In this document: one piece after another, positions 1-6,273 of the stretch
How the letters are laid out: each line of letters starts with the position of its first letter
How positions within the stretch are numbered: position 1 is the stretch's first letter
Notes under the pieces: model-generated
The model's database searches: none
The model's input: the letters and a program-made list of their open reading frames with translations, nothing else
What the model was told of the DNA's origin: nothing
Assembly: GCA_030670425.1 (NCBI GenBank)
Contig: DAOVBS010000029.1
Coordinates: forward strand, 1-6,854
Source: Chloroflexota bacterium
Lineage (GTDB): Bacteria > Chloroflexota > Dehalococcoidia > GIF9 > AB-539-J10
Length of the DNA stretch: 6,854 bases
Direction of reading: 5' to 3'
Translations under genes and position numbers: made by a program

Positions 1-987
1 GTGCCGCGTTGGAACTCCATCAGCATCAGCGGATATCACATTAGAGAAGCAGGTTCCACTGCAGTGCAAGAGGTCGCCTTCACTCTGGCCAATGGCATTG
101 CCTATGTCCAGGCAGCGATTGATGCCGGGCTCGACGTGGACAGCTTCGCCCCCAGGCTCTCGTTCTTCTTCAATAGCCACGTCAACTTCCTGGATGAAAT
201 CGCCAAGTTTAGGGCTGCACGGCGCCTCTGGGCCAAGATAATGAGGGAGCGGTTCAAAGCCAAGGACCCACGCTCCTGGATGCTCCGCTTCCACACCCAG
301 ACCGCCGGCGTAAGCCTCATGGCCCAGCAGCCGATGAACAACATCATGAGAGCAACCATAGAGACGCTGGCAGCAACCCTTGGGGGCACACAATCACTAC
401 ACACCGATTCCTACGATGAAGCGTACGCCACTCCCAGCGAGGAAGCTGCCACACTTTCCGTGCGCACCCAACAGCTCATAGCCTATGAAAGCGGCGTACC
501 CGATGTTGTGGATCCCCTGGGAGGTTCCTACTACATTGAGTATCTCACCGACAAGATAGAAGAGAAGGCCTCCGAATACATCGCAAGGATTGACAGCCTC
601 GGCGGCGCGGTAGCCGCCATCGAGCAGGGATTCCAGCAAAGAGAGATACAGGACGCATCGTATAAGTACCAGAAGATGATCGAAGAAGGCAAGCAGGTGA
701 TCGTCGGTGTGAATAAGTACGTTTCCGACTACGCTAAGATAACAAACATGCTCCGGGTCAATCCGGAGGTGGAGCGAAAACAGAAAGAGAGATTGGCTCA
801 AGTCAAGGGCGACCGGGATGACGCCAGGGTCGAGCGGGGCCTGAAAGGACTGGAGGATGTAGCCCGGAGCGATGCCAACACGATACCAGCTTTGCTTGAA
901 TGCGTCGAGGCCTACGCCACCATAGGAGAGATGAGTGACACGTTGCGCAAGGTTTTCGGTACTCAGAAGGAATTCCTGGCCTTCTGA
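1..987 (+). CDS. mcmA1: Methylmalonyl-CoA mutase large (catalytic) subunit, 5'-truncated by window edge
   Basis: C-terminal 328 residues of the TIM-barrel catalytic subunit of a B12-dependent acyl-CoA mutase, which interconverts methylmalonyl-CoA and succinyl-CoA in the cytoplasm by a radical carbon-skeleton rearrangement. Visible hallmarks are SISGYHIREAG (residues 8-18, with the Tyr-His pair at 12-13 expected in the active site), APRLSFFFNSH (50-60), FHTQTAGVSL (97-106), GGTQSLHTD (128-136) and DPLGGSYY (171-178). The protein ends soon after the barrel and carries no B12-binding domain; that domain is encoded separately at 1481-1882. Large subunits of this split type are usually about 550 residues, so roughly 220 N-terminal residues lie outside the window, and the GTG at base 1 is most likely an internal Val codon. 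The FFFNSH signature also occurs in isobutyryl-CoA-type mutases, and the N-terminal specificity residues are missing here. The methylmalonyl-CoA assignment therefore rests largely on the epimerase next door. Stop is TGA. Confidence 0.93.
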   Translation: MPRWNSISISGYHIREAGSTAVQEVAFTLANGIAYVQAAIDAGLDVDSFAPRLSFFFNSHVNFLDEIAKFRAARRLWAKIMRERFKAKDPRSWMLRFHTQTAGVSLMAQQPMNNIMRATIETLAATLGGTQSLHTDSYDEAYATPSEEAATLSVRTQQLIAYESGVPDVVDPLGGSYYIEYLTDKIEEKASEYIARIDSLGGAVAAIEQGFQQREIQDASYKYQKMIEEGKQVIVGVNKYVSDYAKITNMLRVNPEVERKQKERLAQVKGDRDDARVERGLKGLEDVARSDANTIPALLECVEAYATIGEMSDTLRKVFGTQKEFLAF

Positions 988-1047
988 CCAGAGCCGTTGC
1001 AGAGCAGGTCAGTGCAGCCCGGGCACACAAGGGGAACAGCAGACGAC

Positions 1048-1055
1048 AAGGAGGT
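1048..1055 (+). promoter_or_regulatory. Strong Shine-Dalgarno site of the epimerase gene
   Basis: AAGGAGGT lies 6 nt before the ATG at 1062. It is a near-perfect match to the anti-SD of bacterial or archaeal 16S rRNA and fixes the epimerase start. It sits at the end of the 74-nt gap after the mutase large-subunit gene, in which I see no convincing promoter or terminator, so co-transcription is likely. Confidence 0.85.
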
Positions 1056-1061
1056 ACGGAG

Positions 1062-1460
1062 ATGGTAAAGCAAGTTGGTCACATAGGTGTTCTGGTCAAG
1101 AACCTGGATGAATCCGCCAAAATCTACCAGAACTTCTTTGGTGCCACATTAACAGAGGTCAAAGTTGTAGCTGAACAAGGAGTCAAGGTTGGCATGCTTA
1201 GCTTCGCTGGTGGCCCCAACATAGAGCTTCTAGAACCGCTCCCTGACAGCAGAATGGCTGCAGCTCTGGAGAAAAGGGGGGAGGGCGTGCAGCATATTTC
1301 CTTTGACGTCGACAACATCGACCGAGAAATCGCTTCCCTGGCCGACAAAGGCGTTGAATTCATCGACAAGAAAGCGCGTCGCGGCGTGGAAGGCATGGTA
1401 GCCTTCATCCACCCCAAGTCAGTAAGCGGAGTACTCGTTGAGCTCTGTCAGAAAGATTGA
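1062..1460 (+). CDS. mce: Methylmalonyl-CoA epimerase
   Basis: A 132-residue vicinal-oxygen-chelate (glyoxalase/bleomycin-resistance fold) enzyme that interconverts (2R)- and (2S)-methylmalonyl-CoA, linking biotin-dependent propionyl-CoA carboxylation to the B12 mutase. Length is typical for the family. Two beta-alpha-beta-beta-beta modules are apparent: the first opens with GHIGVLVKNLD (6-16) and runs to NIELLEP (53-59), and the second opens with GVQHISFDV (75-83) and closes with SGVLVELCQ (122-130). By family comparison the divalent-metal ligands should be His7, Glu55, His78 and Glu128. The start is set by a strong SD. The gene lies between the large and small mutase subunit genes, and its TGA stop is 20 nt before the small-subunit ATG, indicating one transcription unit. 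A general glyoxalase-fold enzyme is the only alternative, and the context argues strongly for the epimerase. Confidence 0.93.
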   Translation: MVKQVGHIGVLVKNLDESAKIYQNFFGATLTEVKVVAEQGVKVGMLSFAGGPNIELLEPLPDSRMAAALEKRGEGVQHISFDVDNIDREIASLADKGVEFIDKKARRGVEGMVAFIHPKSVSGVLVELCQKD

Positions 1461-1466
1461 GAATGA

Positions 1467-1475
1467 GAGGAGAGG
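1467..1475 (+). promoter_or_regulatory. Shine-Dalgarno-like purine tract deciding the small-subunit start
   Basis: GAGGAGAGG lies 5 nt before the ATG at 1481. It supports 1481 over two in-frame upstream codons (TTG at 1457 overlapping the epimerase stop, and ATG at 1463), which have no good SD and would put this tract inside the coding sequence. Confidence 0.6.
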
Positions 1476-1480
1476 AACCT

Positions 1481-1882
1481 ATGCGAAAAGGGAAAATCCG
1501 AGTCCTCATTGCCAAACTTGGCCTAGATGGGCATGACCGCGGCGCCAAGGTGATAGCCAGAGCCCTGCGCGATGCCGGAATGGAGGTAGTCTATTCCGGC
1601 ATTCGGCAGACTCCAGAGACCATTGTGGCAACAGCCGTTCAAGAGGACGTAGATATCGTCGGACTGAGCATTCTGTCTGGTGCCCACCTGGAACTCTTCC
1701 CAATCGTAATGGAAGGACTGAAGAACGAGGGAAAGGGAGACACTCTGGTCCTTGCCGGTGGCATAATACCTGAAGTCGATGTATCAGCCATGAAGCAAAT
1801 CGGAATAAGGGAAGTCTTCGGCCCCGGAACTTCAACAAGTGACATCATCGAGTACATCGAGAAGGAACTACAAGCCACGTAG
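1481..1882 (+). CDS. mcmA2: Methylmalonyl-CoA mutase small subunit (cobalamin-binding domain)
   Basis: A 133-residue stand-alone B12-binding subunit that pairs with the large subunit at 1-987 to form the holo-mutase. The Rossmann-like cobalamin fold shows the full base-off/His-on signature: LDGHDRG (15-21; Asp16, His18 and Gly21 form DxHxxG, with His18 the lower axial cobalt ligand), then SILSGAH (63-69, the SxL segment), then LAGGIIP (91-97, the GG segment near the nucleotide tail) and FGPGTS (113-118). Length matches free-standing small subunits. The ATG at 1481 is chosen because homologous sequence begins within a few residues of it and an SD precedes it; a start at 1463 would add six residues. 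The stop is TAG. The gene ends 20 nt before the convergent pyrD stop. Small subunits of isobutyryl-CoA-type mutases look similar, so substrate identity depends on context. Confidence 0.93.
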   Translation: MRKGKIRVLIAKLGLDGHDRGAKVIARALRDAGMEVVYSGIRQTPETIVATAVQEDVDIVGLSILSGAHLELFPIVMEGLKNEGKGDTLVLAGGIIPEVDVSAMKQIGIREVFGPGTSTSDIIEYIEKELQAT

Positions 1883-1902
1883 GCATCACATAACGCAGGA
1901 AT

Positions 1903-2847
1903 CTACTGCGCCCCCCGATGAGCAATGCCGACCAGGCAGCTCAAATCATCAATCTCCTGTTTCCTCATGAAATCCTGTATGCCCTGCAATACGTCGAGAG
2001 ACGTTCCGGGATAGGTCAGATTGGCCGTGCCGACCTGAACTGCGCTGGCCCCGGCCATGATAAACTCCAACGCATCCACAGCGTTGCTAATGCCACCGCA
2101 GCCTATCAAGGGGATATGCACAACTTTCGCCGCCTGGTACACCATGTAGAGGGCTATGGGCTTGACAGCAGGGCCTGACAAGCCCCCGGTAACATATCCC
2201 AAACCAGGTCTTCTTGTGCCAGTATCAATCGACATGCCCCTTACGGTGTTGATAAGAGACACTGCATCGGCTCCGGCACCCTCCACCGCCAGGGCGATCT
2301 CCCTGATGTCAGTCACATTAGGGCTCAGTTTCACCATGATTGGCAGACTACTCGCAGCCTTGACCTCAGCGACTAGCTCAGCGGCAAGCCTGGCATCCGT
2401 TCCGAACTCAATCGCTCCCGCTGAGACATTGGGGCAACTGATATTGAGCTCAATACCACCAATGCCCGAGATGCCTTCCAACTTGCTCACCACGCTGACG
2501 TATTCGTCAAACGTCTCGCCGGCAACATTGACGATAACTGGCACCTGCCATCCCGACCATACGGGCGCCTTTTCCGCAATCAGCTCGTCAACACCGATAT
2601 TCTCCAAGCCGACAGAATTGAGCAAGCCACAGCTTGTCTCCACAAGCCGTGGCTGCGGGTTGCCCTTCCGAGGCAAAAGGGTAATGCCCTTACAAATGAT
2701 CGCTCCCAGCTTCTGTATGTCCACAAGCTCGCCATACTCTGTGCCATAGCCAAAGGTGCCTGAGGCAGTCATCACCGGGTTGTCCAGAAGCAAGCCTGTA
2801 GGATGACGGGGTGCTATCTGAGTGTGCAGGTCAAACGAGCCCTTCAT
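1903..2847 (-). CDS. pyrD: Dihydroorotate dehydrogenase, class 1B-type catalytic subunit
   Basis: A 314-residue FMN-containing TIM-barrel enzyme that oxidises dihydroorotate to orotate, the fourth step of de novo pyrimidine synthesis, in the cytosol. Signatures in order are NPVMTASGTFGYG (23-35), GLLNSVGLEN (74-83), ELNISCPNVSAG (133-144, with Cys138 as the class 1 catalytic base), MVKLSPNVTDI (171-181), SLINT (197-201), VTGGLSGPAVKP (219-230) and IGCGGISN (248-255) followed by AGASAVQVGTANL (265-277) for FMN phosphate binding. The catalytic Cys, rather than Ser, and the absence of an N-terminal membrane helix exclude class 2. The overall pattern is that of the 1B form, which normally partners the Fe-S/FAD protein PyrK to reduce NAD+. 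No pyrK is adjacent: the downstream neighbour is the convergent mutase operon and the upstream neighbour is divergent. The start ATG has only a weak SD-like AGGCGA. The stop is TAG. Confidence 0.94.
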   Translation of the reverse strand: MKGSFDLHTQIAPRHPTGLLLDNPVMTASGTFGYGTEYGELVDIQKLGAIICKGITLLPRKGNPQPRLVETSCGLLNSVGLENIGVDELIAEKAPVWSGWQVPVIVNVAGETFDEYVSVVSKLEGISGIGGIELNISCPNVSAGAIEFGTDARLAAELVAEVKAASSLPIMVKLSPNVTDIREIALAVEGAGADAVSLINTVRGMSIDTGTRRPGLGYVTGGLSGPAVKPIALYMVYQAAKVVHIPLIGCGGISNAVDALEFIMAGASAVQVGTANLTYPGTSLDVLQGIQDFMRKQEIDDLSCLVGIAHRGAQ

Positions 2848-2910
2848 GGTTCAGTCGCCTAATTATTGCAGCAAGGCTACCTCTGAGGCAATACGCCTGA
2901 GTAGTCAGCT
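2848..2910. other. Divergent intergenic region between pyrD and the GNAT gene
   Basis: This 63-nt gap must hold the start signals of two divergent genes. The plus-strand TATGAT (2910-2915) resembles a -10 box but overlaps the annotated GNAT ATG and has no -35 at the right distance. If it is real, the GNAT protein would start at GTG 2929 on a nearly leaderless message. On the minus strand an AGGCGA lies 6 nt before the pyrD ATG. No operator-like repeat is evident. Confidence 0.35.
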
Positions 2911-3573
2911 ATGATAAAATCTTGCCTGGTGGAGAAAGCAGACTACATTATTCGCCCAATGGAGGATGTGGACATTCCTCAAGTATCCGAGATTGACCAC
3001 CAGGCCTTCCCCGCTGAGTCTCTCTTTCGCCCTTATACCTCATACAAACATGAGATCCACAACTCCGTAGCTCATTATCTGGTAGCCTGCACAGAAACGA
3101 CGCCACCGGATACAGACAGCAGAAAGGAGCCTTGGCTCAGACGCCTTCTTGTTCGCCTGCCCGCAATGCTATTCGGCGCAGAGCACAGCAATTCCTATGG
3201 CACGCAAATGAAACGTATCCTTGGCTTCGTAGGCCTGTGGATCATGTTAAATGAGGCGCACATAATTGCTATCGCTGTAGAAAACAATTACCGCCGACTT
3301 GGAATAGGCGAAGACCTGCTGATTGCCATCATAGAGCTGGCGGCCGGGTTGAATGCTGACTTCATCACCTTGGAGGTACGCGCCTCGAACACGATGGCAC
3401 AGGCACTCTATGAGAAGTATAGTTTCCGTGTGGTTGGCAGGCGCTCTGGCTATTACTCAGACAACGGCGAAGACGCTGTGCTTATGAGCACGGACAGTAT
3501 TACGTCAGACTCATTCACGGCGCATTGCCAGCAACTGAAGGAAGCTCACAGGCGAAAGTGGAAGGACAGCTAG
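2911..3573 (+). CDS. RimI-like GNAT N-acetyltransferase with an internal insertion
   Basis: A 220-residue acetyl-CoA-dependent acetyltransferase of the GNAT superfamily, most like RimI (N-alpha-acetylation of ribosomal protein S18 and other proteins). Strand 1 is DYIIRPMEDVDI (11-22). The acetyl-CoA pyrophosphate loop is YRRLGIGEDLL (127-137), fitting R/QxxGxG/A, preceded by the IIAIAVENN strand (118-126). It is followed by ITLEVRASN (152-160) and ALYEKYSFRVVGRRSGYY (165-182), the typical RimI C-terminal half. RimI proteins are usually about 150-160 residues; the excess comes from an insertion at about 62-104, between the strands ending LVAC and ILGFVGLW, and a tail of about 25 residues (194-220). 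The exact substrate cannot be read from sequence. The start is uncertain: no SD precedes ATG 2911, and GTG at 2929 is an alternative, but strand 1 requires a start before residue 11. The stop is TAG. It is divergent from pyrD across 63 nt. Confidence 0.85.
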   Translation: MIKSCLVEKADYIIRPMEDVDIPQVSEIDHQAFPAESLFRPYTSYKHEIHNSVAHYLVACTETTPPDTDSRKEPWLRRLLVRLPAMLFGAEHSNSYGTQMKRILGFVGLWIMLNEAHIIAIAVENNYRRLGIGEDLLIAIIELAAGLNADFITLEVRASNTMAQALYEKYSFRVVGRRSGYYSDNGEDAVLMSTDSITSDSFTAHCQQLKEAHRRKWKDS

Positions 3574-3599
3574 GCGGCTGGAGTCTCAACAAGGGTATC

Positions 3600-4760
3600 T
3601 CACCCGTACTTTCCTAGAATAGCTCTGAAGGAATCGACAACAAAAGCCAACTGCTCTTTGTCAGCGGCAAACGTTGAGACCTTGACGGTTCTAGTCATCC
3701 CTGGCTGTAGCCCCCAGATTCCTCTTGTCTTCAACTCCTTGTAGAGGAAATATCCCCTGTCTCGAACACGTTTAGAGATGTCGTAGAACATTGGCGTTTC
3801 AAAGGCCAACAGATCGTGTCTATGCGGCTTCTCTCCCAGTTGCCTGAATCCTAGCTTCTCCAGCTCAGCGGAAAACCACTGCGCTTTGGATACCTGCTCA
3901 TCCCAATGACCGACCCTTTCCTCAACTTGAGGGAAAGAGGCCATAAGTGTGACTAGCGGCACACCTCGCAAGGTGCAGCCGAGACACTCAACCTCCTTGT
4001 TGCCATGGGCCTTGGACTTCCTCAAGACCAGTTCCTCCCATTTCTTCCTCATTCCCAGCACCCCAGAAGGCCCAGCAGAAGCCATGCTCTTATGGCCGCT
4101 GCCAATGATGAAATCGGCGCCGAGGGCATCCATTCTGACTGGCATTCTGCCAACGGCGTATGCGGCATTCAATACATACGGAATATCGTAGTGCTGAGCT
4201 ATTTCTCCCAGTCTCCTGGCATCAGGAAGATTCCCGTATTTGCCATCAGGATAGGTCAGGACAATCAACCTTGGCTTATGTCTTTCTATAAGCGGCTCGT
4301 ATTCATCTACGTTGATCCTGAACTCTGGATAACCGGAGTGCGGCCCCTCAATCACTTCCAGTTCTGTCCTCTCAGCAGCAACCGCAGTGGTATAGTGTCT
4401 ATTGCCATCAACGATAACTGAGTCGCCGGGCTTAGCCAGAGAATGCATCACCATGAACATGCCATCCCTCGCCCCATAGGTGACGGCGGCAACCTCACAG
4501 CCCAGAAAAGGAGGCAGAACTTCGCGCACAAACTGCCGGACAGGAGGGATCGTTATGTCACTCAAATCACCCGAGCAGAAGTCGCACACCGAATAGCCAT
4601 CTCCAAATTCCGTCAATGCCTCTCTAGCAGCATCGGTGAGGATCCCACCCGCCTGCAGAGGCATGATATTAATCATGCCTCTATGTGGGCTGCGTAGTGG
4701 GGTAAGTTTCTGCGGCAGCTTACTCACTGTGTGCTTCTCGGGACTTTTCCCGTAATACAT
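3600..4760 (-). CDS. pscS: O-phosphoseryl-tRNA:cysteinyl-tRNA synthase (SepCysS)
   Basis: A 386-residue PLP enzyme (fold type I) that converts Sep-tRNA(Cys), made by the upstream SepRS, into Cys-tRNA(Cys) using a sulfur donor; this is the second step of tRNA-dependent cysteine synthesis. Sequence marks are INIMPLQAGG (30-39), GDGYSVCDFC (53-62), TYGARDGMF (94-102), VLTYPDGKYGNLPD (167-180), LNAAYAVGRMPV (197-208), SGHKSMASAGPSGVLGM (221-237; Lys224 is the expected Schiff-base lysine) and VECLGCTLRG (257-266). The three cysteines known to matter in archaeal SepCysS correspond to Cys59, Cys62 and Cys262, and all are present. The ATG at 4760 overlaps the sepS 3' end by 41 nt, which suggests translational coupling; a weak AAAGG precedes it. 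It gives 28 residues before the conserved core, about 20 more than I recall for Archaeoglobus. GTG at 4727 (375 aa) and ATG at 4676 (358 aa) are alternatives. The stop is TGA. Selenocysteine synthase-type SepSecS is less likely given the cysteine pattern and the SepRS neighbour. Confidence 0.95.
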   Translation of the reverse strand: MYYGKSPEKHTVSKLPQKLTPLRSPHRGMINIMPLQAGGILTDAAREALTEFGDGYSVCDFCSGDLSDITIPPVRQFVREVLPPFLGCEVAAVTYGARDGMFMVMHSLAKPGDSVIVDGNRHYTTAVAAERTELEVIEGPHSGYPEFRINVDEYEPLIERHKPRLIVLTYPDGKYGNLPDARRLGEIAQHYDIPYVLNAAYAVGRMPVRMDALGADFIIGSGHKSMASAGPSGVLGMRKKWEELVLRKSKAHGNKEVECLGCTLRGVPLVTLMASFPQVEERVGHWDEQVSKAQWFSAELEKLGFRQLGEKPHRHDLLAFETPMFYDISKRVRDRGYFLYKELKTRGIWGLQPGMTRTVKVSTFAADKEQLAFVVDSFRAILGKYG

Positions 4761-6261
4761 GTGCCTTTATGGTCACGAACACGGCACCGCCAACCCCTAT
4801 CGGTTTCTGTTGCCCTTCTATGTACTGTCGTATGGCCTCAGGGATTTGCAGGTTGAGGTCAGAGAGGTGTTTTACTGTCTTCACCTGGTAGACAATGTCA
4901 TTGTCGCTCTTCTCCACTAAGGCCGCCGCTCCCATTGCTATACCACGCATATAGTTCACCCCTGTCCATACTCCTGAGGCGACGACGTCGCTATAGATAG
5001 TACCGTCAGCCACGCAAATCTCGTTGAAGCCAGCCGGCCCAATTAGCCTCTTGCCCGCTTCTTCCTCTACGACCCATACCTCAACAGAGTCATCACTCCA
5101 AGCCAAGAACTCACATGGCGCTACCTCATCTTTGTGCTCTCGAGCACTCCCCTCAATCGCCCTCGCTATCTCCCTTGCCCTATCGCTCACAGGGCTGGAG
5201 ATATACCCAACGGACTTCGCGATCTCCTCGTCCGAATACTCAAAAACGGAGAACTGAGGGAATACCAGTCTTCTCACGTCATCCGCCTCAGACAATACCA
5301 TCGCCAGACGCTCAATACCTATCCCAGCATTGAACACAGGATACCTGATGTCGAAATTTGCCAAGGCTATGGGTGAGTACATTCCAATATCAGCGATTTC
5401 GACCAGGTCTCCCCCGGACGTAGCAAAGACCTCTTCTTCGTGGCCAAGGGCGTAATACTTGGACGTTGCAGCCTTCCTCTCAAACTTGACATCTGCAAAG
5501 CCATATTGTCTTAGGACTTCCTCTGTTATCGCCCTTCCAGCGGCCAAAGACATCTCAGGGTCCATTATCACCAGCGACGCCGAATGGTGAACCCGCAAAT
5601 GGTGGGCATCTTCCCTTTGCTCATTGCGATAGCGCGGGCCCACCGAGAACAGGCACAGCGGCAACCCTGCCCGGTCCTGCAACGCAGCCAAGGTGTGAAA
5701 CCATGTAGCTGTCATATGGCTTCTCAGGGTCTTGTTGCTCGGCAAAGGCCGAAGGCTGTAAAGCTCGGGGAAGACCTTATCCACTATCTCCGTAGCCTGG
5801 TAATCGGAAATGCCCAGTCCATCCATTAGCTTCTCAATAAGGTCATCTGCCTCGATATCGCCCTTCTTATACCCTCTCAGGATCATCTGCAGGCTCTCAA
5901 CATCAACCTTCCTCCCCACTATCTTCTCGACCTGGCCCATTTTCCGGGCGCTCACTCCTATCTCAGGGCGAGGCAACTCCGCCAAGTAGAAGGCCCTATC
6001 GAGAATGACCCGAGACTCAGGCCCGTATTGCTTCACCACGTCGCTATCGGGCAGGATCGTCAGGTTCTCCACCTCGTCAAAGCCAAGGTTCAGCAGGATT
6101 TCCCTGGATTTCTGTATCAGTTCGCGCAGGGGGTGAGGTTTGCCTTTGCCCGGCAAGCTGACTCTGGTGTCAGTTGGAATATACCCTGCAGTCGACATCC
6201 AAGCTTCGACGAAATTCCTTCTTGCCTGCTCCTTTATTTGGCTTAAGTCGAACTCGGCCAT
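4720..6261 (-). CDS. sepS: O-phosphoseryl-tRNA(Cys) synthetase (SepRS)
   Basis: A 513-residue class II (subclass IIc) aminoacyl-tRNA synthetase that ligates O-phosphoserine to tRNA(Cys), replacing or supplementing CysRS. N-terminal family blocks include KQYGPESRVILDRAFYLAELP (part of 77-97), the GYKKGDIEADDL stretch (129-141) and TLRSHMTATWF (178-188). Motif 2 is RYRNEQRED (210-218; fRxE is Y211-R212-N213-E214), followed by HHSASLVI (225-232). Motif 3 is FNAGIGIERLAM (310-321). The anticodon-binding C-terminal part retains LIGPAGFNEICVADG (406-420) and KHLSDLNLQI (464-473). Residues matching the phosphate-binding set of archaeal SepRS (Thr184, Ser227, Ser229, Asn311) are visible. Archaeal proteins run about 530-540 residues; this one is shorter, chiefly after 420. 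AAGGA 6 nt upstream supports the ATG at 6261, 9 nt after the pncC stop. PheRS-alpha-like ancestry explains the fold, but the SepRS-specific blocks and adjacent SepCysS make the call firm. The stop is TAA. Confidence 0.96.
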   Translation of the reverse strand: MAEFDLSQIKEQARRNFVEAWMSTAGYIPTDTRVSLPGKGKPHPLRELIQKSREILLNLGFDEVENLTILPDSDVVKQYGPESRVILDRAFYLAELPRPEIGVSARKMGQVEKIVGRKVDVESLQMILRGYKKGDIEADDLIEKLMDGLGISDYQATEIVDKVFPELYSLRPLPSNKTLRSHMTATWFHTLAALQDRAGLPLCLFSVGPRYRNEQREDAHHLRVHHSASLVIMDPEMSLAAGRAITEEVLRQYGFADVKFERKAATSKYYALGHEEEVFATSGGDLVEIADIGMYSPIALANFDIRYPVFNAGIGIERLAMVLSEADDVRRLVFPQFSVFEYSDEEIAKSVGYISSPVSDRAREIARAIEGSAREHKDEVAPCEFLAWSDDSVEVWVVEEEAGKRLIGPAGFNEICVADGTIYSDVVASGVWTGVNYMRGIAMGAAALVEKSDNDIVYQVKTVKHLSDLNLQIPEAIRQYIEGQQKPIGVGGAVFVTIKAHVLREKSREAHSE

Positions 6262-6267
6262 GCTTGG

Positions 6268-6273
6268 TCCTTA
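6268..6273 (-). promoter_or_regulatory. SD site of sepS overlapping the pncC stop codon
   Basis: On the minus strand TAAGGA combines the TAA stop of the upstream gene (6271-6273) with an AAGGA Shine-Dalgarno core located 6 nt before the sepS ATG. This arrangement favours re-initiation by terminating ribosomes and supports co-transcription and translational coupling of the two genes. Confidence 0.7.

Noticed and set aside
1..3. GTG at base 1 as a true start of the mutase gene.
   Set aside because: The catalytic subunit family has about 220 more residues before the SISGYH motif, so this is most likely an internal Val codon at the window edge.
397..801. Minus-strand open frame opposite the mutase large subunit.
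   Set aside because: The plus strand encodes conserved mutase motifs throughout this interval and the reverse translation shows no recognisable domain.
1894..1910. Inverted repeat CGCAG / CTGCG with a 7-nt loop in the convergent gap between mcmA2 and pyrD.
   Set aside because: The stem is only 5 bp, overlaps the pyrD stop codon and has no T-tract on either strand, so a terminator call is not supported.
2156..2749. Long plus-strand open frame of 197 codons opposite pyrD.
   Set aside because: It is antisense to a gene with unmistakable DHODH motifs and its translation resembles no known protein; it is a shadow frame.
1880..3573. TAG stops of mcmA2, pyrD and the GNAT gene as possible pyrrolysine codons, given that SepRS and pyrrolysine traits can co-occur.
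   Set aside because: Each TAG lies at the expected C-terminus of a full-length protein; after mcmA2 the next in-frame stop is 13 codons on. There is no sign of recoding.
3593..3605. Short inverted repeat GGGT / ACCC between the GNAT gene and pscS as a bidirectional terminator.
   Set aside because: A 4-bp stem with a 5-nt loop and no T-run is within chance expectation.
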